64,000 nt of DNA from Aralia elata (lineage: Eukaryota > Streptophyta > Magnoliopsida > Apiales > Araliaceae): assembly GCA_034770075.1 (NCBI GenBank), contig CM068383.1, positions 45,093,222-45,157,221 of the forward strand. Direction: 5' to 3'. Position numbers and translations under genes: made by a program. Below, one piece after another: positions 10,671 through 22,698 of the stretch. A model generated the notes under the pieces. That model saw only the letters and a program-made list of their open reading frames with translations, made no database searches and had not been told where the DNA came from. Positions within the stretch are counted from its first letter, which is position 1, and every line of letters begins with the position of its first letter.

Positions 10671-12103
10671 CCAAAATTCACACTTTGAAAACTTCGCGTA
10701 TAGCTTCTTCTCCCCTTCATTAATGCCTCCAGGGCAATCCTTAGATGTTCAGCATGTTCTTCCTCTGACACTAAATACACCAAGATATCATCGATGAATA
10801 CTACCACGAACTTGTCCAAATACTGCTTGAACACTCTGTTCATCATATCCATGAATGCCGCTGGTGCATTTGTCAGGCCAAATGACATAACCAGAAACTC
10901 GAAATGTCCATAACGAGTCCTGAATGCCGTCTTCGGGATATCCTCCCGTCTCACCCTTAGTTGATGATAGCCCGTCCTTAAATCGATCTTTGAAAAGTAT
11001 TTCGCTCCCTTGATTTGATCAAACAGATCGTCTATCCTGGGCAGCGGATACCTATTCTTAATCGTAACTTTGTTCAACTCACGGTAGTCGATACAAAGCC
11101 TCATCGAGCCATCCTTCTTCTTTACGAACAGAACTGGCGCTCCCCATGGTGACACGCTCGGCCTGATATAACCCCTGTCTAACAGTTCCTGCAGTTGAAC
11201 CATCAGTTCTTTCATCTCTACTGGTGCCATTCGGTAAGGCGCCTTAGATATCGGTGCCGTCCCGGGTACCAAGTCGATTGCAAATTCTATCTCTCTATCC
11301 GGCGGCAGTCCCGGAAGTTCATCTGGGAAGACATCAGTGAATTCCCTTACAACGGGTATCTGACTCAGTTCCCCCTCGACCCGTCGAGTATCTACCACGT
11401 GAGCCAAATAACCTATACAACCTTTCTTAAGCAATCTCTTTGCTTGCATCATCGTCAGACAACAAGATTGTCTCGGCGATTTACTACCATAGAACACCAC
11501 CTTCGACTTACCCGGAGTCTGCAGGTGTATGCACTTTTTCTTACAGTCAATGACCGCCCCGTGGCTGGCTAACCAATCCATCCCCAGGATTACATCGAAT
11601 TCTCCAAGACGAATCGGCAACAAGTCCACGTTAAGCTTAAACCCTCTCACATCCGCACAACAATTCTTATAAATGTAGTTTACGGGGATAATCTCTTTGT
11701 TCGCTACTTCTACATTCATCGGGTGTTCTAACAGTTCACTAGGCAATTTAAATCTTTGAGCAAATTCATCAGAAACAAAAGAACATGAAGCACCCGAATC
11801 AAATAGCACATAGGCATCTATATTGTTGATTGGAATAATACCTGACACCACCTCTCTGGATGCCACAGCATCTTGTACTGTCATGTTGAAGGTTCTTGCT
11901 GTTGGCTTATTTGGCTGGGCTGGTCCTCCACTGGTTGCCCTCGAGTTGTTGCCCCTATTGCCGCTTCCGCCATCCATGTTTTTCTTCCTTGGACAGTCCT
12001 TGCTTCGATGTCCTATCTCTCCACAATTGAAGCAACCTCCTTTCTTCGCCTTAGGACAATTGGGCGAGATATGCCCTTCCTGTCCACAGGTATAACAGAC
12101 CAT
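10616..12103 (-). pseudogene. Gypsy unit B zinc knuckles, protease and RT
   Basis: This 495-residue frame carries the last two CX2CX4HX4C knuckles, the DSGA protease and RT through FIDDILVY. It is nearly identical to unit A but isolated by two frameshifts. On its gag side one extra T lies in a T run near 12105. On its RNase H side a net 5-base insertion near 10706-10728 sends it into an unrelated tail ending at 10616. It is therefore part of one ancestral gag-pol frame, not a separate gene. Confidence 0.87.
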
Positions 12104-12983
12104 TTTTCCCCTTCATACACTCTCCCGAGTGACCCTTTCCGCAATTCCCACATACCGGCCTTTTCTGCTGCGTGTTCCCTTTCTGCATTTCAGAATTGCT
12201 ACCCCCACTGCTCCATGGACGCTTCCTGCTGTTGCTGCCACCACTGCTAACGTTTACATTTCCTCCTTCTACCTTCTTCTTGTTCTTTTCCCGATTATAT
12301 TTCGAAACCGCTTCACTCCCACCTTCAGCAATGAGAGCTTTCTCCAACAAGGTTGAGAACGATGTAATTTGCAAAACCGCTACCTTGCTGTAGATCCACG
12401 GCTTTAATCCATTCTCGAATCTCCTGGCCTTCCTCACCTCAGTATCCACCTGATGTGGGGCGAATCTAACCAATTCATTGAATTTTGTAGCGTACTCCGA
12501 CACTGACAAATTTTCTTGTTTCAATTCCAAAAACTTGATTTCCATTTTCGCCTGCGTACTCTCGGGAAAGTAATTCTCGAAAAACAACGTCTTGAAAGCT
12601 TCCCACGCCACGACTCCAGTTCCAGCTTTGTTCTGATTGGCTTCCCACCAGAAGTTAGCCTCACCTTTCATTAAGTAAGTAGCAAAAACTGTCTTCTGCT
12701 CCTCAGCGACTCTAGCGATGACAAAGGCCTTTTCAATCTCCTTTATCCATGACTGGGCCTCTATCGGGTTCGCTGTTCCTCTAAACTCCGGAGGCCCTAC
12801 TGCCTTGAAGTCTTTAAAATTGGCTAAGTGGTTGCCTGTCTGGTTTCCTGCAGTAGTCGTTTGATTCCGCAGAGCTTCAGCCATCATGTTGATAAAATCT
12901 TGCATTGGGTTTGGTGGAGTTCCCTCTACATTGTTAACTGACTCTTCATTCCCTTGGTTTCGTAGGATTCGTCTGGGCGGCAT
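12051..12983 (-). pseudogene. Gypsy unit B gag
   Basis: Gag starts at MPPRR (12983), matching unit A at 3853. The body includes the retrotransposon gag block (NYFPESTQAKMEIKFLELKQ) and the basic, Ser/Gly-rich linker. Frame is lost in the zinc-knuckle region by the extra T near 12105, so the product stops at 12051. Against unit A there is an Ala to Thr change near the EYA motif and a 3-base deletion in the Ser-rich linker. Confidence 0.87.
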
Positions 12984-13551
12984 TATCTGTTTAAGCAAAC
13001 CCTAACACGTTACTCGGGCTTTCTTAAAACATAAGTATTTAGCATGTAATACAATAATCACATGACTCTTGTGTGGAAGTTTTAGATTACCCAACCTCGG
13101 AAATTCTGCTTTCCTGATTAATGATTTAAGTTACTAAGATACCGATTCAGTCTCACTGAATTAACATAATCATTGCATAAATGGTATATCAAGTAAAATT
13201 CTCAAGCACATACCATAATAATGCATCTATATTCATATACCGACTTAAGCGTCTTACACGTTTATCACAGGCATATTGTCATAATTGCTACTATCCCATT
13301 TAATATAACAAAAGGTGGGATTCACTTAAACCATTCTTTCCTACCTACATAGTTGGGAAGTACATCCTACCTACGAACTACCTCGCACCTTGCTGAGGTT
13401 AATACAATTTCTAGTAAACCAAATGGTAGTACCAATAACACTGATCAAGGCATAACCACCCACTTCCAACTATCCTCTAGGGGACACAAGGTGAATGCAA
13501 CTCACGCTTGCTCTTGCTACTGGAGGGCAGATTCATCCATCTAGCGTCGAA
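12984..13551 (-). other. Gypsy unit B leader, distal part
   Basis: This is the counterpart of 3854-4346, almost base-for-base identical. I see no coding potential or RNA gene. Confidence 0.6.
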
Positions 13552-13862
13552 CTACATCCAGACAATGTCTAAGGCTCGCTCCAATTCAACTATCTTCGCA
13601 TCCTTAGCCTTTACCTCATCCTTCAATTGTCCTAACTGCAGCTCCCTTAGCAGCAGCCTCCCTCGCAACTCGGCTAACTCAGCCTGGGCCTGGTAAGCAG
13701 CGTCCTTGTACTGCTGTTCAGAAATCTGGTGGATGTGGTTCTGCGCCTCTAATTGTTTAGCCCTAACCTCTAGCTCGGCGTTCCTCGCCAGCAAACCTCC
13801 TATCACATCAGGCTCTATGGGCTCCTGGTTCACTGGACAGCTATCTTGACTCTCGTCGACAT
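13552..13862 (-). pseudogene. Leader coiled-coil ORF of gypsy unit B (broken)
   Basis: This is the counterpart of the unit A leader frame. One C is missing within the first codons near 13857, so the original MSDESQ start (13862) is out of frame and the frame can only restart at MNQEP (13833). A C-to-T type change also gives a TAG after DIVWM, removing the C-terminal part kept in unit A. The heptad-rich middle is unchanged. Confidence 0.7.
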
Positions 13863-14054
13863 CCTACAAACACCACACAAATAAATCAACATCAGTACCA
13901 CAATAAAATATATTCATTGATGAAATGAAATGATATTTTATTCGGTACGACTAGAACTCTATGAATCTCCCCGACCCATCACCTTCATACTCTATGTGAG
14001 TTTTCTACTAAGGTTATATCCTAGGTTTCTTGTTCCTAACGTTTATAACCTACA

Positions 14055-14069
14055 GCTTTGATACCAACC
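14055..14069 (-). other. Primer binding site (unit B)
   Basis: Identical to the unit A site: GGTTGGTATCAAAGC on the minus strand adjoining the LTR, of initiator-Met type. Confidence 0.85.
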
Positions 14070-15429
14070 TGTGACACCCCCAAATCCGGGTTTTCTAACC
14101 TCGAATTCGGTGTTCACGATTCTCAACAATAAACCTACTTTCTAACTAAATGCGGAATACTAATCATACAAAGTCTATCGAAATAATAATAAAGTCTTAC
14201 AACATGGTCCCAAGGTTCTTTAACCTTAACTTAAAAACATACCCTTAATACAATAAGTGTTCACCTAACCAAATAACATTTGCAGATAAACTAATACATA
14301 AGCCCTATCAGGCAGCTATTCTTGCACCTTCCCTTTTCCTTTGTCCCCTTTTGACGTTTCTGCCTTAGCTGAAATAAAAATCATGATATAGCAAGGGTAA
14401 GCAACTAGTTTGCTTAGCAAGTTTATACACAAGGGAGACATATCATGAATAGAAGGAAGTTTCACTTTCAATGTTCAACAACAGTATAAGAGTGTGAAGA
14501 AACATGAATTAATAGTCAACAATTGAATATTCGAATAATTGAATGACAATTACTGAGTGGTTGAAAATAACCATAGACATTTGCCAAGGTTCTCAGCATT
14601 TAAACTGGACCTCTTAAAAAGTTTTGGTAATCAAGGGGATCAGCCTTTCATACCCCGTGATTTATGCATAAACACTTAATAAACCAGCATTGATATCATG
14701 CCTTAATCAAATTTATCCTTTTCTCAGCCAAGAGTTCTTACTATAGCAAATTAATAAGAACAGCTTTTAAAATACATTTGATTTCATAAATTTAGACATG
14801 CTTGATCTAGCTGATACAAATAGCATAGATCTATCTCATAAACAGTTCATGCTTGAAAGAACTTTAATCTAATTCACAATTCAATAACAATAGAATAGGA
14901 ATTCAATTGCACAAGGTGTGAATCTCAATAACCAGTATAGATGTGAATAATCAACAATAATTATTCACTAACATGCTTCGAAAATAATAACTCGAGTTTG
15001 AGTTAGGGAACTTGCCTGTCTGCTCAGCTACAAATAATTCTAGCTTTAACTAATTGGCCTTGAAGAACCTAACATTGATAACGTCGATCTATCAATTAGT
15101 ACTGCGTAGTTGTATATCGATACGCTTACTTATGCTATTTATTTAACAATTAAGCAAATCACATAGCACACATAACTTAATAAACTATCATAAATCCTAT
15201 AAGACACTTTAATGGATCTCTAGGTTGATGGTTTAATTAATTAACCATGTATCCGTGAAGTGATAAACACTTATTAAACCCTTAAACAATTTAATTATAA
15301 TTGTTTAATTAATTAACATTACTTTTTCTTAAGTAATATTCATTTATTAAACTCTTAAACAATTAATTATAATTGTTTAATTAATGAGTTATTTAAACTC
15401 TCTCTATTTTATTAACTCTATCTTTATTT

Positions 15430-16220
15430 AATTACTATTAAATAGTAATTAATTAATTATCTTTAGTTATTATTGTTAATAGTAATTAATAACTAATTAT
15501 ATTCACTTATTATTCAATTATTAATTAAATAATAATCAAATTATAAATTTTAATTGTCTTTAATTATTATTTAAGATTAAATAATAATTAATTAGGTTTG
15601 TTTATTATTTAAATTTAATCAATTAATAAATAATTAATTAGTGCGTAACAATTATCTTTAGTTATTATTTAATAATAAATAATAGCTAATTAGATTTATT
15701 TATTATTTAAAGTTAATTAAATAATAAATAATTAATTAGTAAATATGAATTATCTTTAGTTATTATTTAATAATAAATAATAACTAATTAGATTTATTTA
15801 TTATTTAAGGTTAATCAAGTAATAAATAATTACTTAGTGAATAAGAATTATCTTTAGTTATTATTTGATAATAAATAATAACTAATTAGGTTTATTTATT
15901 ATTTAAAGTTAATCAAATAATAAATAATTAATTAGTGAGTAATAATTATCTTTAGTTATTATTTAATAATAACTAATTAGGTTTATTTATTATTTAATGT
16001 TAATCAAATAATAAATAACTAATAAGTGAGTACTAATTATCTTTAGTTATTATTTAATAATAAATAATAACTAATTAGGTTTATTTATATTTTAAAGTTA
16101 ATCAAATCATAAATAATTAATTTACAATTCTTAATTATCCTTAATCATTATTTAATAATAATTAATCAATTACTTAACTTTATTTATTATTTAAACATAA
16201 TTAAATAACAAATAGTTAAT
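15430..16220. repeat. AT-rich tandem repeat inside outer LTR
   Basis: Second copy of the roughly 80-100 bp repeat described for the middle LTR. It has the same unit number and essentially the same sequence, so the array has not changed since the copies separated. Confidence 0.85.
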
Positions 16221-16975
16221 TTTTTTTCTAATTTTCGTTCTTGATTTCCAGATTTGGGGTCTTTCACCAAAACCTTCATAAAACGAAATCTACAACTTCG
16301 ATTTACGATCCGTCGATTTTGTTGGATTCGTATCTTCCTGAACTACACTTTTCATTTATCAAACATCAAATTTGGTTATGTCTAGGTCTCGGAAAACAGG
16401 CTCAAAGTCAGGGGTCAGCAAGGTTGTTCAACAGTTGGACATGCTTTGGTAATAAATTCATGGTTTGCTCATTTTTCAACATATTTGAGTGATTCAAAAG
16501 GGATTTTGTCCCTAACCTATGGATCTAGCATATCAAGAAAGAAAATCACAAGATCCCTTTATAGATTTCAAAATGACAAGCATATAACAACCTTTTTCAA
16601 ACAAAATTTCCGGAAATCTCTTTTACTTCCTTTCTTCTAAATTTTTCCACATAAACTCACACATATGAACAAGCAAAACATTATACATTCAAGATCTAAC
16701 CTTATCATAAGGTTCTAGCCATCAAGAATATAAAACTTCAAGGATCTATGTCCAAACACATTAAATAGCTTAAAGTTTGGAGTTATACCTTTTTGATTTC
16801 TTCTTCTTCTTTTCCTTCCCAAAATAGGTTGTGAATGGGGATGGCCTAAACAATCAAGACCTTCTTCTTTCTCCCACAAGATTTGTTCTTGCTTTTTCTT
16901 CAAACTCTCTCTCTAACACTCTCTCTATACTTGGTGAATAATGAACCAACCTTTGTTAACTTTGGTGAGGGGTCC

Positions 16976-16983
16976 TATTTATA
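16976..16983 (-). promoter_or_regulatory. LTR promoter TATA box (outer LTR)
   Basis: TATAAATA on the minus strand at the position equivalent to 7845-7852. It probably drives the genomic RNA of unit B and possibly of the whole tandem. Confidence 0.75.
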
Positions 16984-17525
16984 GGAAAGTAGAGACCATG
17001 GGCAAAATAGTCATTAACCATGACTAGGCAAGGGCAATTTGGTCAATTCATCAATAGTAGGAAGTTTCCTAGCAACTTCCTCAAGGGTATTTTAGTCCTT
17101 TCCCAACCTCTTTCAAGGTTAAAATAGTCTTTTCGCAAAATCTTAATTATCCATTAGTTATTACCCATTCTTCATTGGTTATTAGACATTGGTTATTATC
17201 TTGCCATCATTACACTGGTTATTATCCCGCCATCATTTCATTGGTTATTAACCACTTGGATATACAATGGTTATTGCCCTTACATAATTACCTTGGTTAT
17301 TAACCACTCTTGGCCATTTTAGTCATTACCCACCAATTCCTACACTTGACTCACCTATGGTTATCTCTTAACCATAGTTATATCATACCTGCCAATACGA
17401 GTATAGACACATCTTATACATCTCCCACCAATTAACCCAAGTTGATTTAAATAGAATACCACGTTAACTCATTGAATTAAATTAGATTTAATTAATAAGG
17501 ACGTTCAAAATTCACGGGCATTACA

Positions 17526-18540
17526 TAATGTAGCAACCATTACTCCATTCTCCACACGTAAGATTACTTACTCTTTGTTTAGCTTTCTACTTCTGCTTAG
17601 TCTCTGTATTAGATTGCATACGTGAGAACTATAGCCGATATCCAATACCCAAGTAGAACCTTGACTTACAGAAAGATTTATTTCAATGATGAACAAACCT
17701 ATATCTATAACCGAAGCTTCTTCTGGTTAGCCTCTGCAAGATGCTCCTTACAGTTTCCTTTCCAATATCCAGGCTTATTGCAGTGGAAGCAAACTCATTT
17801 GCTATCTGCATCAGTTTTGTTCTTAGTGTCCTTAGTTATTGTCTTTCCTTATACCTTCTTTGAATTGTTCTTCTTTTAAGAAGATCCTTTGGCCTTCTTC
17901 CACTTCCTGGAAGAATCATCTACTAGTAAGACTTGGTCTTTCTTGGTTGGAAAGTGACTCTTTACAGTTTTCAACTTGTTTAACCAACTCATGCAGGTTG
18001 ACATATAGCTTGTTCACGTGGAAAATTCACAACAAATTGTGAGTAAGAGTCTGGGAGTAATTACAAGATCAAATCTTGGATCAACTCTTCATCTAATACA
18101 AAACCCAGTTGTCCCAATTGTTCAATCAGATTGATCATTTTTAGGACATTTGTCTATACTGTAGTGCCATCGGTTATTCTAGATTGGAAAAGCTCTTTAG
18201 ATATCTAATATCTAGCAGTCCTACTTTCCTTAGCATTCAACGCCTTGAAGGTGCAGGAGTACAGTAAGAGCATCCATAGTTTCATGCTGACGCTGAAGCT
18301 CGTTACTCATGGATGTGAACATGATGTATTGAGCCAACTGTGCATCATCTTGCCACTTTCTAAAAGTAGCAATCTCTTCCTCAAAGGCATTGTCTGCAAC
18401 TATTATAGGGATAGGCATATTAAGGATATAAGATAGCTTTTCAGCCTTGAGAACTATTCTCAGATTCCTTAACCAGTCCGTGTAATTCAGTCCGGTTAAT
18501 TAGCATCTAATATGCTACGCAGTGATAGTGAATTAGACAT
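17526..18540 (-). pseudogene. Ty1/copia gag to protease remnant (copia-1)
   Basis: The start codon is at 18538-18540 with the N-terminus MSNSLSLRSILDA, as in the copia element at 31301. The frame breaks after a few codons and many times later. Recognisable parts are the gag block (FRKWQDDAQLAQYIM) and, near 17620-17660, the region matching the protease segment of the second copia. The remnant stops exactly at the gypsy LTR edge, so the gypsy tandem inserted here. The rest of pol should lie beyond the left window edge. Confidence 0.75.
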
Positions 18541-20264
18541 TGTAAAATTCTGTAAAATGAATTTCTAATTTAACAACATTTTAGCATACATTCATTTAAT
18601 TAATTACCAAAATAAATTAGGTCTTTATTTTAAATTGGTATCTCTCACTTTTTCATCAAACTATATTACCCTCAATATATATAGTTCGGCAAATCTAATT
18701 AAAGATTTGCTAGTGTGAATAAGGATCCCATTTCAAATGTATATAGCCTTGTGTGAGACAACAAACTATATATAAATAAATAGGTAGACAACTATTGTCA
18801 ATTACATCACTATGTAATTTCTTGTATTTTGCCTCTTAGATTATTTTGATCAAGTGTGACACATCCGAATCAAAATTATTTAAGTTAAGTCCAACCTTAC
18901 ACTTCCATATATTCGAAAGAAAAACACTGTCCTTGTGTGACACAACAAAACAGCATCGTTCAGTCTATTTATAAGCATCAAATGTGATAAAGCAACATCT
19001 TAAATATTTAATACTTGCCTTGTGTGACACAACAAACTCATATTAAATATTTAATACTCTATCGCTTTACCATGCTAGAAGGCGACGTTCGATATTCCAA
19101 ATATCTTTGAACGCTTAGACTTAATATAATTTCTTTGAGAGGTTTGTAATTATTATTTGTTTCATCTTGTTTAGCGCGCATGCATATATATATATATATA
19201 TAATATGCGTCATATTATTTTACATGCGAAGCATGTTAGATAATATATAATATATATAGTAAGCATGCACATATAGAATACTATATTCTACCCGGATTGA
19301 TTATGGACTTTTATTCTAGTTTGGTTCACTAGAGCCACCAAGTGAACCAAAAGGTCAAACCTAGGGTGCAAGAATTAAATTTAAATATAACTATTACATT
19401 TAAACCCAGGCTCCATTACAAACGGGTCTTCAAGCGCTCCTTGCTCCTTTGTCTCCAATTCTTCAAAACTAATTCTAACTAGTCATATTACAAAAACTAT
19501 TTATAATAAATAGAAACCTTGATCAGCAGTCAAGGGAAAGTACATAGGAGGGAGATAGAATTTACATTAAGAAAAAATTAGAGAAGACGAGGTACGCAGA
19601 CCCCATTTATAAAAACCCATACATTCAAGCATCCACTAAAATAAATCCAATCACACATTGGTCAATAGTCTATAATCAATCCCTATTTATTATTATACAT
19701 ATCTCTATATGTATCAATAAATAACATTCATCCCATGAATAATAAAACCATTCCATATATGCATTGATATCATTTAATGGGCAATATTAGTTAGTATAAA
19801 ATTCAATTTCAACTCCAATTAGTTATCATGGAATCCAATTCCAACTCCAATTAGTTATCATGAAATCCAATTTCAATTAAAATAAACTTCTTTATTTTAA
19901 TCATATTCCAAATCAAAATAAAATCTTTTATTTTAATTTATCCGATTTTGAATAAAATAAACTCCTTTATTTTTAATCAAATTCCAAATCAAAATAAACT
20001 TCTTTATTTTAATTTATCAAATTTTTTTGAATAAAAATAAACTCCTTTATTTTTAATCAAATTCCAAATCAAAATAAACTTCTTTATTTTAATTTATCCA
20101 ATTTTTTTGAATAAAAATAAACTCCTTTATTTTTAATCAAATTCCAAATCAAAATAAACTTCTTTATTTTAATTTTACACAAACAATTATGCCCAATTAA
20201 ATTGTTCTAAACACATATCAATGTATATACATAATCAAAACAATTAATAATTCGCATAAAGTTT
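18541..20264 (-). other. Copia-1 5' leader, non-coding
   Basis: About 1.7 kb lies between PBS and gag. It contains several near-palindromic TTGTGTGACACAA motifs, a short TA microsatellite near 19183-19203 and a tandem repeat near 19900-20175. I see no coding frame. The gag-proximal 400 bases match 31302-31725 of the second copia. Confidence 0.7.
19900..20175. repeat. Tandem repeat in copia-1 leader, about 75 bp x 3-4
   Basis: The unit contains AATAAACTCCTTTATTTTTA, then ATCAAATTCCAAATCAAAAT, then AAACTTCTTTATTTTAATTT. Copies are highly similar. Confidence 0.85.
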
Positions 20265-20279
20265 GGCTCATGATACCAC
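20265..20279 (-). other. Copia-1 primer binding site
   Basis: The minus strand reads GTGGTATCATGAGCC directly after the LTR. TGGTATCA matches the initiator-Met tRNA end. It fixes 20280-22080 as a 5' LTR. Confidence 0.75.
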
Positions 20280-22080
20280 TGTTAGGTTTGTATAACGCGA
20301 ACATACAATCAAATTACATAAATAAAGCGGAAGCGCGATAAAATCAAATTTTAAAATTTTATACAAACCATCACCATGATCTTTCTTTATGCACAATTAT
20401 TAATTAAACGAAAGAGATGGAGAATAAGAATTATACCCTTGTAGAATTCTAGCTTCCTCAGGTACAAGTTCACCTCCAATTCTTTCGCGTTCTCCTTGAA
20501 TTCCACCGATTAAATTCCTTCCTTTGATTAACGTTAGCCACCCAAGTGTTTGGCCTCTAGAAGTGATCCACCAACGAATAATACTTGTTCAAGAAGATGG
20601 GTGTTGGCAAAACCCTATTTTCTATCTCTATAGAAATTGTAAGTACTCTCCACAATTCTTATGCAAGAGTGTGTAACCCTAATCTATGATAAGACTTTTC
20701 TTATTTATAGATGTAGGAAAACCCTTCCCTAAACTATTTAGGATTAGGGTTTCTCTTATAATTAAACTCCTTTAATTAAATTAAACTCCTAATCCAATTA
20801 GGAATTCATGTGAGAGTACTTCTATTAATTAATTCACAATCCCTATTAGGAATTAAATAATAGTAATAGTAATAATAATAATAATAAGACTCCTCTTATT
20901 AATTTATATTTAATATTTCTAAAATATTAAATAATAAATATTAAGCTATTTAATTTATTCTATCTACATAGACTAAATTAAATACACTTAACTTATTATT
21001 ACAATTATGCCATTTATTTCTTAAATAAATATTTTTCTTTTGCGGTGTGACCCTTTAGGTTCTCCATATTAAACCGGTTGTGAATAAATCAATTAGAACA
21101 ATTCTAATCTTATTTAAATAAATAAATTAAACTATTTAATTCATTTAAATAAATAATATTTATTCTACAATAAGGGTAAGCCCCCTTAGCGATCAACGAC
21201 TTTCCAGATAATATAGATTTCAACATTAATCATAAAAGAACCTTTGAGTGCATAGTTACCGTACAATTCAATCCTTCTACCATACAATGTCCCAATTAAA
21301 TATAAGACGTGAAATTACTGTCAAGTCTTATTTTATTTAATTATATGTATTTCGATTCTCAAATGCACAACTCTAAATAATGCAAATTAGAAACTCTTTT
21401 CTAATTTCATTCTGCCTTGGCCAAGGACTACTGAGTTGTCATTTATCGAATCACATAGGACATTCACATCTTTTACTAGACGTGGTAGATTCTTTGTTGA
21501 TCATTCACCTATCTCCATGTATAACTTATTATACCCAATCATACCCTTTGTTATACCCTAAAAGTCTTAAGGGACATGTCAAATTATAACTCATCATACA
21601 CAAGATACTATGATGATCTCAAGTCCAAGGATTACTTGTACTACTATCACTAGAGGAATTCCTATTGACAGGTGAGTAAAACTCCATTAGGTATTCCTTA
21701 GCGAGCCACGTTTAGTGAACTTATTCTCCAATAAGCACCTACATACTTGCTTTAGTGTCTCCACACAAATGATTATGAGATCAATCATCCCCTTCTTAAG
21801 AGCAAGCAACGTATGTACTAATCTATCCGGATTCACTAATCCCCTTTTAAGTAATCCAACGATTAGGAACGATTTTAGTTTGTGAGCTATCTAGAATTTA
21901 GATCTCATTAGCATGATCACCATCATGATTCTAAAAGTATTGCTCAAAACTATGGGTTTATCACATTTAATATAACAGCACTATGTAGATAATATAAAAT
22001 GCCTTTAATAACCGAATAAGATTACAAAGTATATGTTACATCATATCAAATATGATTGGTTTGTGTGCATACTACTTTCA
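20280..22080 (-). repeat. Copia-1 5' LTR (1801 bp)
   Basis: TGTTAGGTTT...CTACTTTCA on the plus strand. It is a close match along its length to 25543-27354. A TATA box lies at 20702-20709 (TATAAATA, minus). A short TAA run (about 20871-20887) is included. The right flank is Athila-like gag. Confidence 0.9.
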
Positions 22081-22698
22081 CTTATGCAGTATGAGGACAA
22101 TCTTGAGAACAAGTTACGTTAGTTGAGAAAGTTTTGCAAAGAGACAATCGAGAAAGAGAAAATGGCTAATGAAGAGCAGAAATCACTGAGGGAATATGCC
22201 ATGCCTAAGATAGATGAGATCAAATCAAGCATCACGAGGCCAGCGATCACTGCACACACTTTTGAGATTAAACCATGTACAATTCAGATGATCCCAAACT
22301 CGGTACAGTTTGGGGGATTGGCCAATGATGATCCAAATGAACATTTGGTGAGCTTTCTTGAGATTTGTGATACATTCAAGTACAATAATGTTTCGGATGA
22401 TGCGGTTAGATTACGTTTATTTCCATTCACTCTGAGGGATAAAGCAAAGAGTTGGTTGCATTCACTCCTGCCAGGATCCATTACGACCTAGGATGACTTA
22501 GCCCAGAAATTTTTAGCGAAATTCTTTCCGTCGGCTAAAACTGCTAAAATAAGGAACGATATTTCTACCTTTGAGCAACAACATGGAGAGTCACTGTATG
22601 AGGCTTGGGAGAGGTTCAAAGACTTATTAAGAAGATGCCCGCATCATGGGTTACCCAAGTGGCTACAGGTTCAGACATTCTAAAATGGGTTAAGTAAT
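22081..22698 (+). pseudogene. Athila-like gag fragment
   Basis: This is part of an Athila-type gag. A frame from 22123 reads LREYAMPKIDEIKSSITRPA, then SFLEICDTFKYNNVSDDAVR and LRDKAKSWLHSL, and meets TAG at 22489-22491. The same frame continues after the TAG with DDLAQKFLAKFFPS and SLYEAWERFKDLLRRCP until TAA in the FYNGLS block. The fragment is bounded by a copia LTR on the left and a gypsy LTR on the right. It resembles the minus-strand copy at 33.9-34.9 kb, including the amber position. Confidence 0.8.

Larger units (their letters stand above)
1..17525 (-). mobile_element. Tandem Tekay-like Ty3/gypsy array, three-LTR structure (left end outside window)
   Basis: Bases 1-8408 repeat at about 9129-17525 with very few differences. 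Reading the minus strand the order is LTR, internal region, LTR, internal region, so the middle LTR (4941-8408) serves both units. The right unit is complete (4941-17525, about 12.6 kb). The left unit is cut by the window at its integrase. Each LTR reads TGTGACACCC...ATTACA on the plus strand, which is TGTAAT...GTGTCACA in element orientation, and is followed on the gag side by a tRNA-iMet-type primer site. The polyprotein order is gag, protease, RT, RNase H, integrase, chromodomain, as in chromoviruses of the Tekay/Del type. The clade call is from motif recognition. The right end falls inside a copia protease region. Confidence 0.9.
14070..17525 (-). repeat. 5' LTR of gypsy unit B (3456 bp)
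   Basis: TGTGACACCC...GGGCATTACA on the plus strand. It differs from the middle LTR by a few substitutions, a 13-base deletion and three single-base indels. The flank at 17526-17530 (TAATG) would be one copy of the target duplication; the other lies outside the window. The AT-rich tandem repeat block is present at about 15430-16220. Confidence 0.92.
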
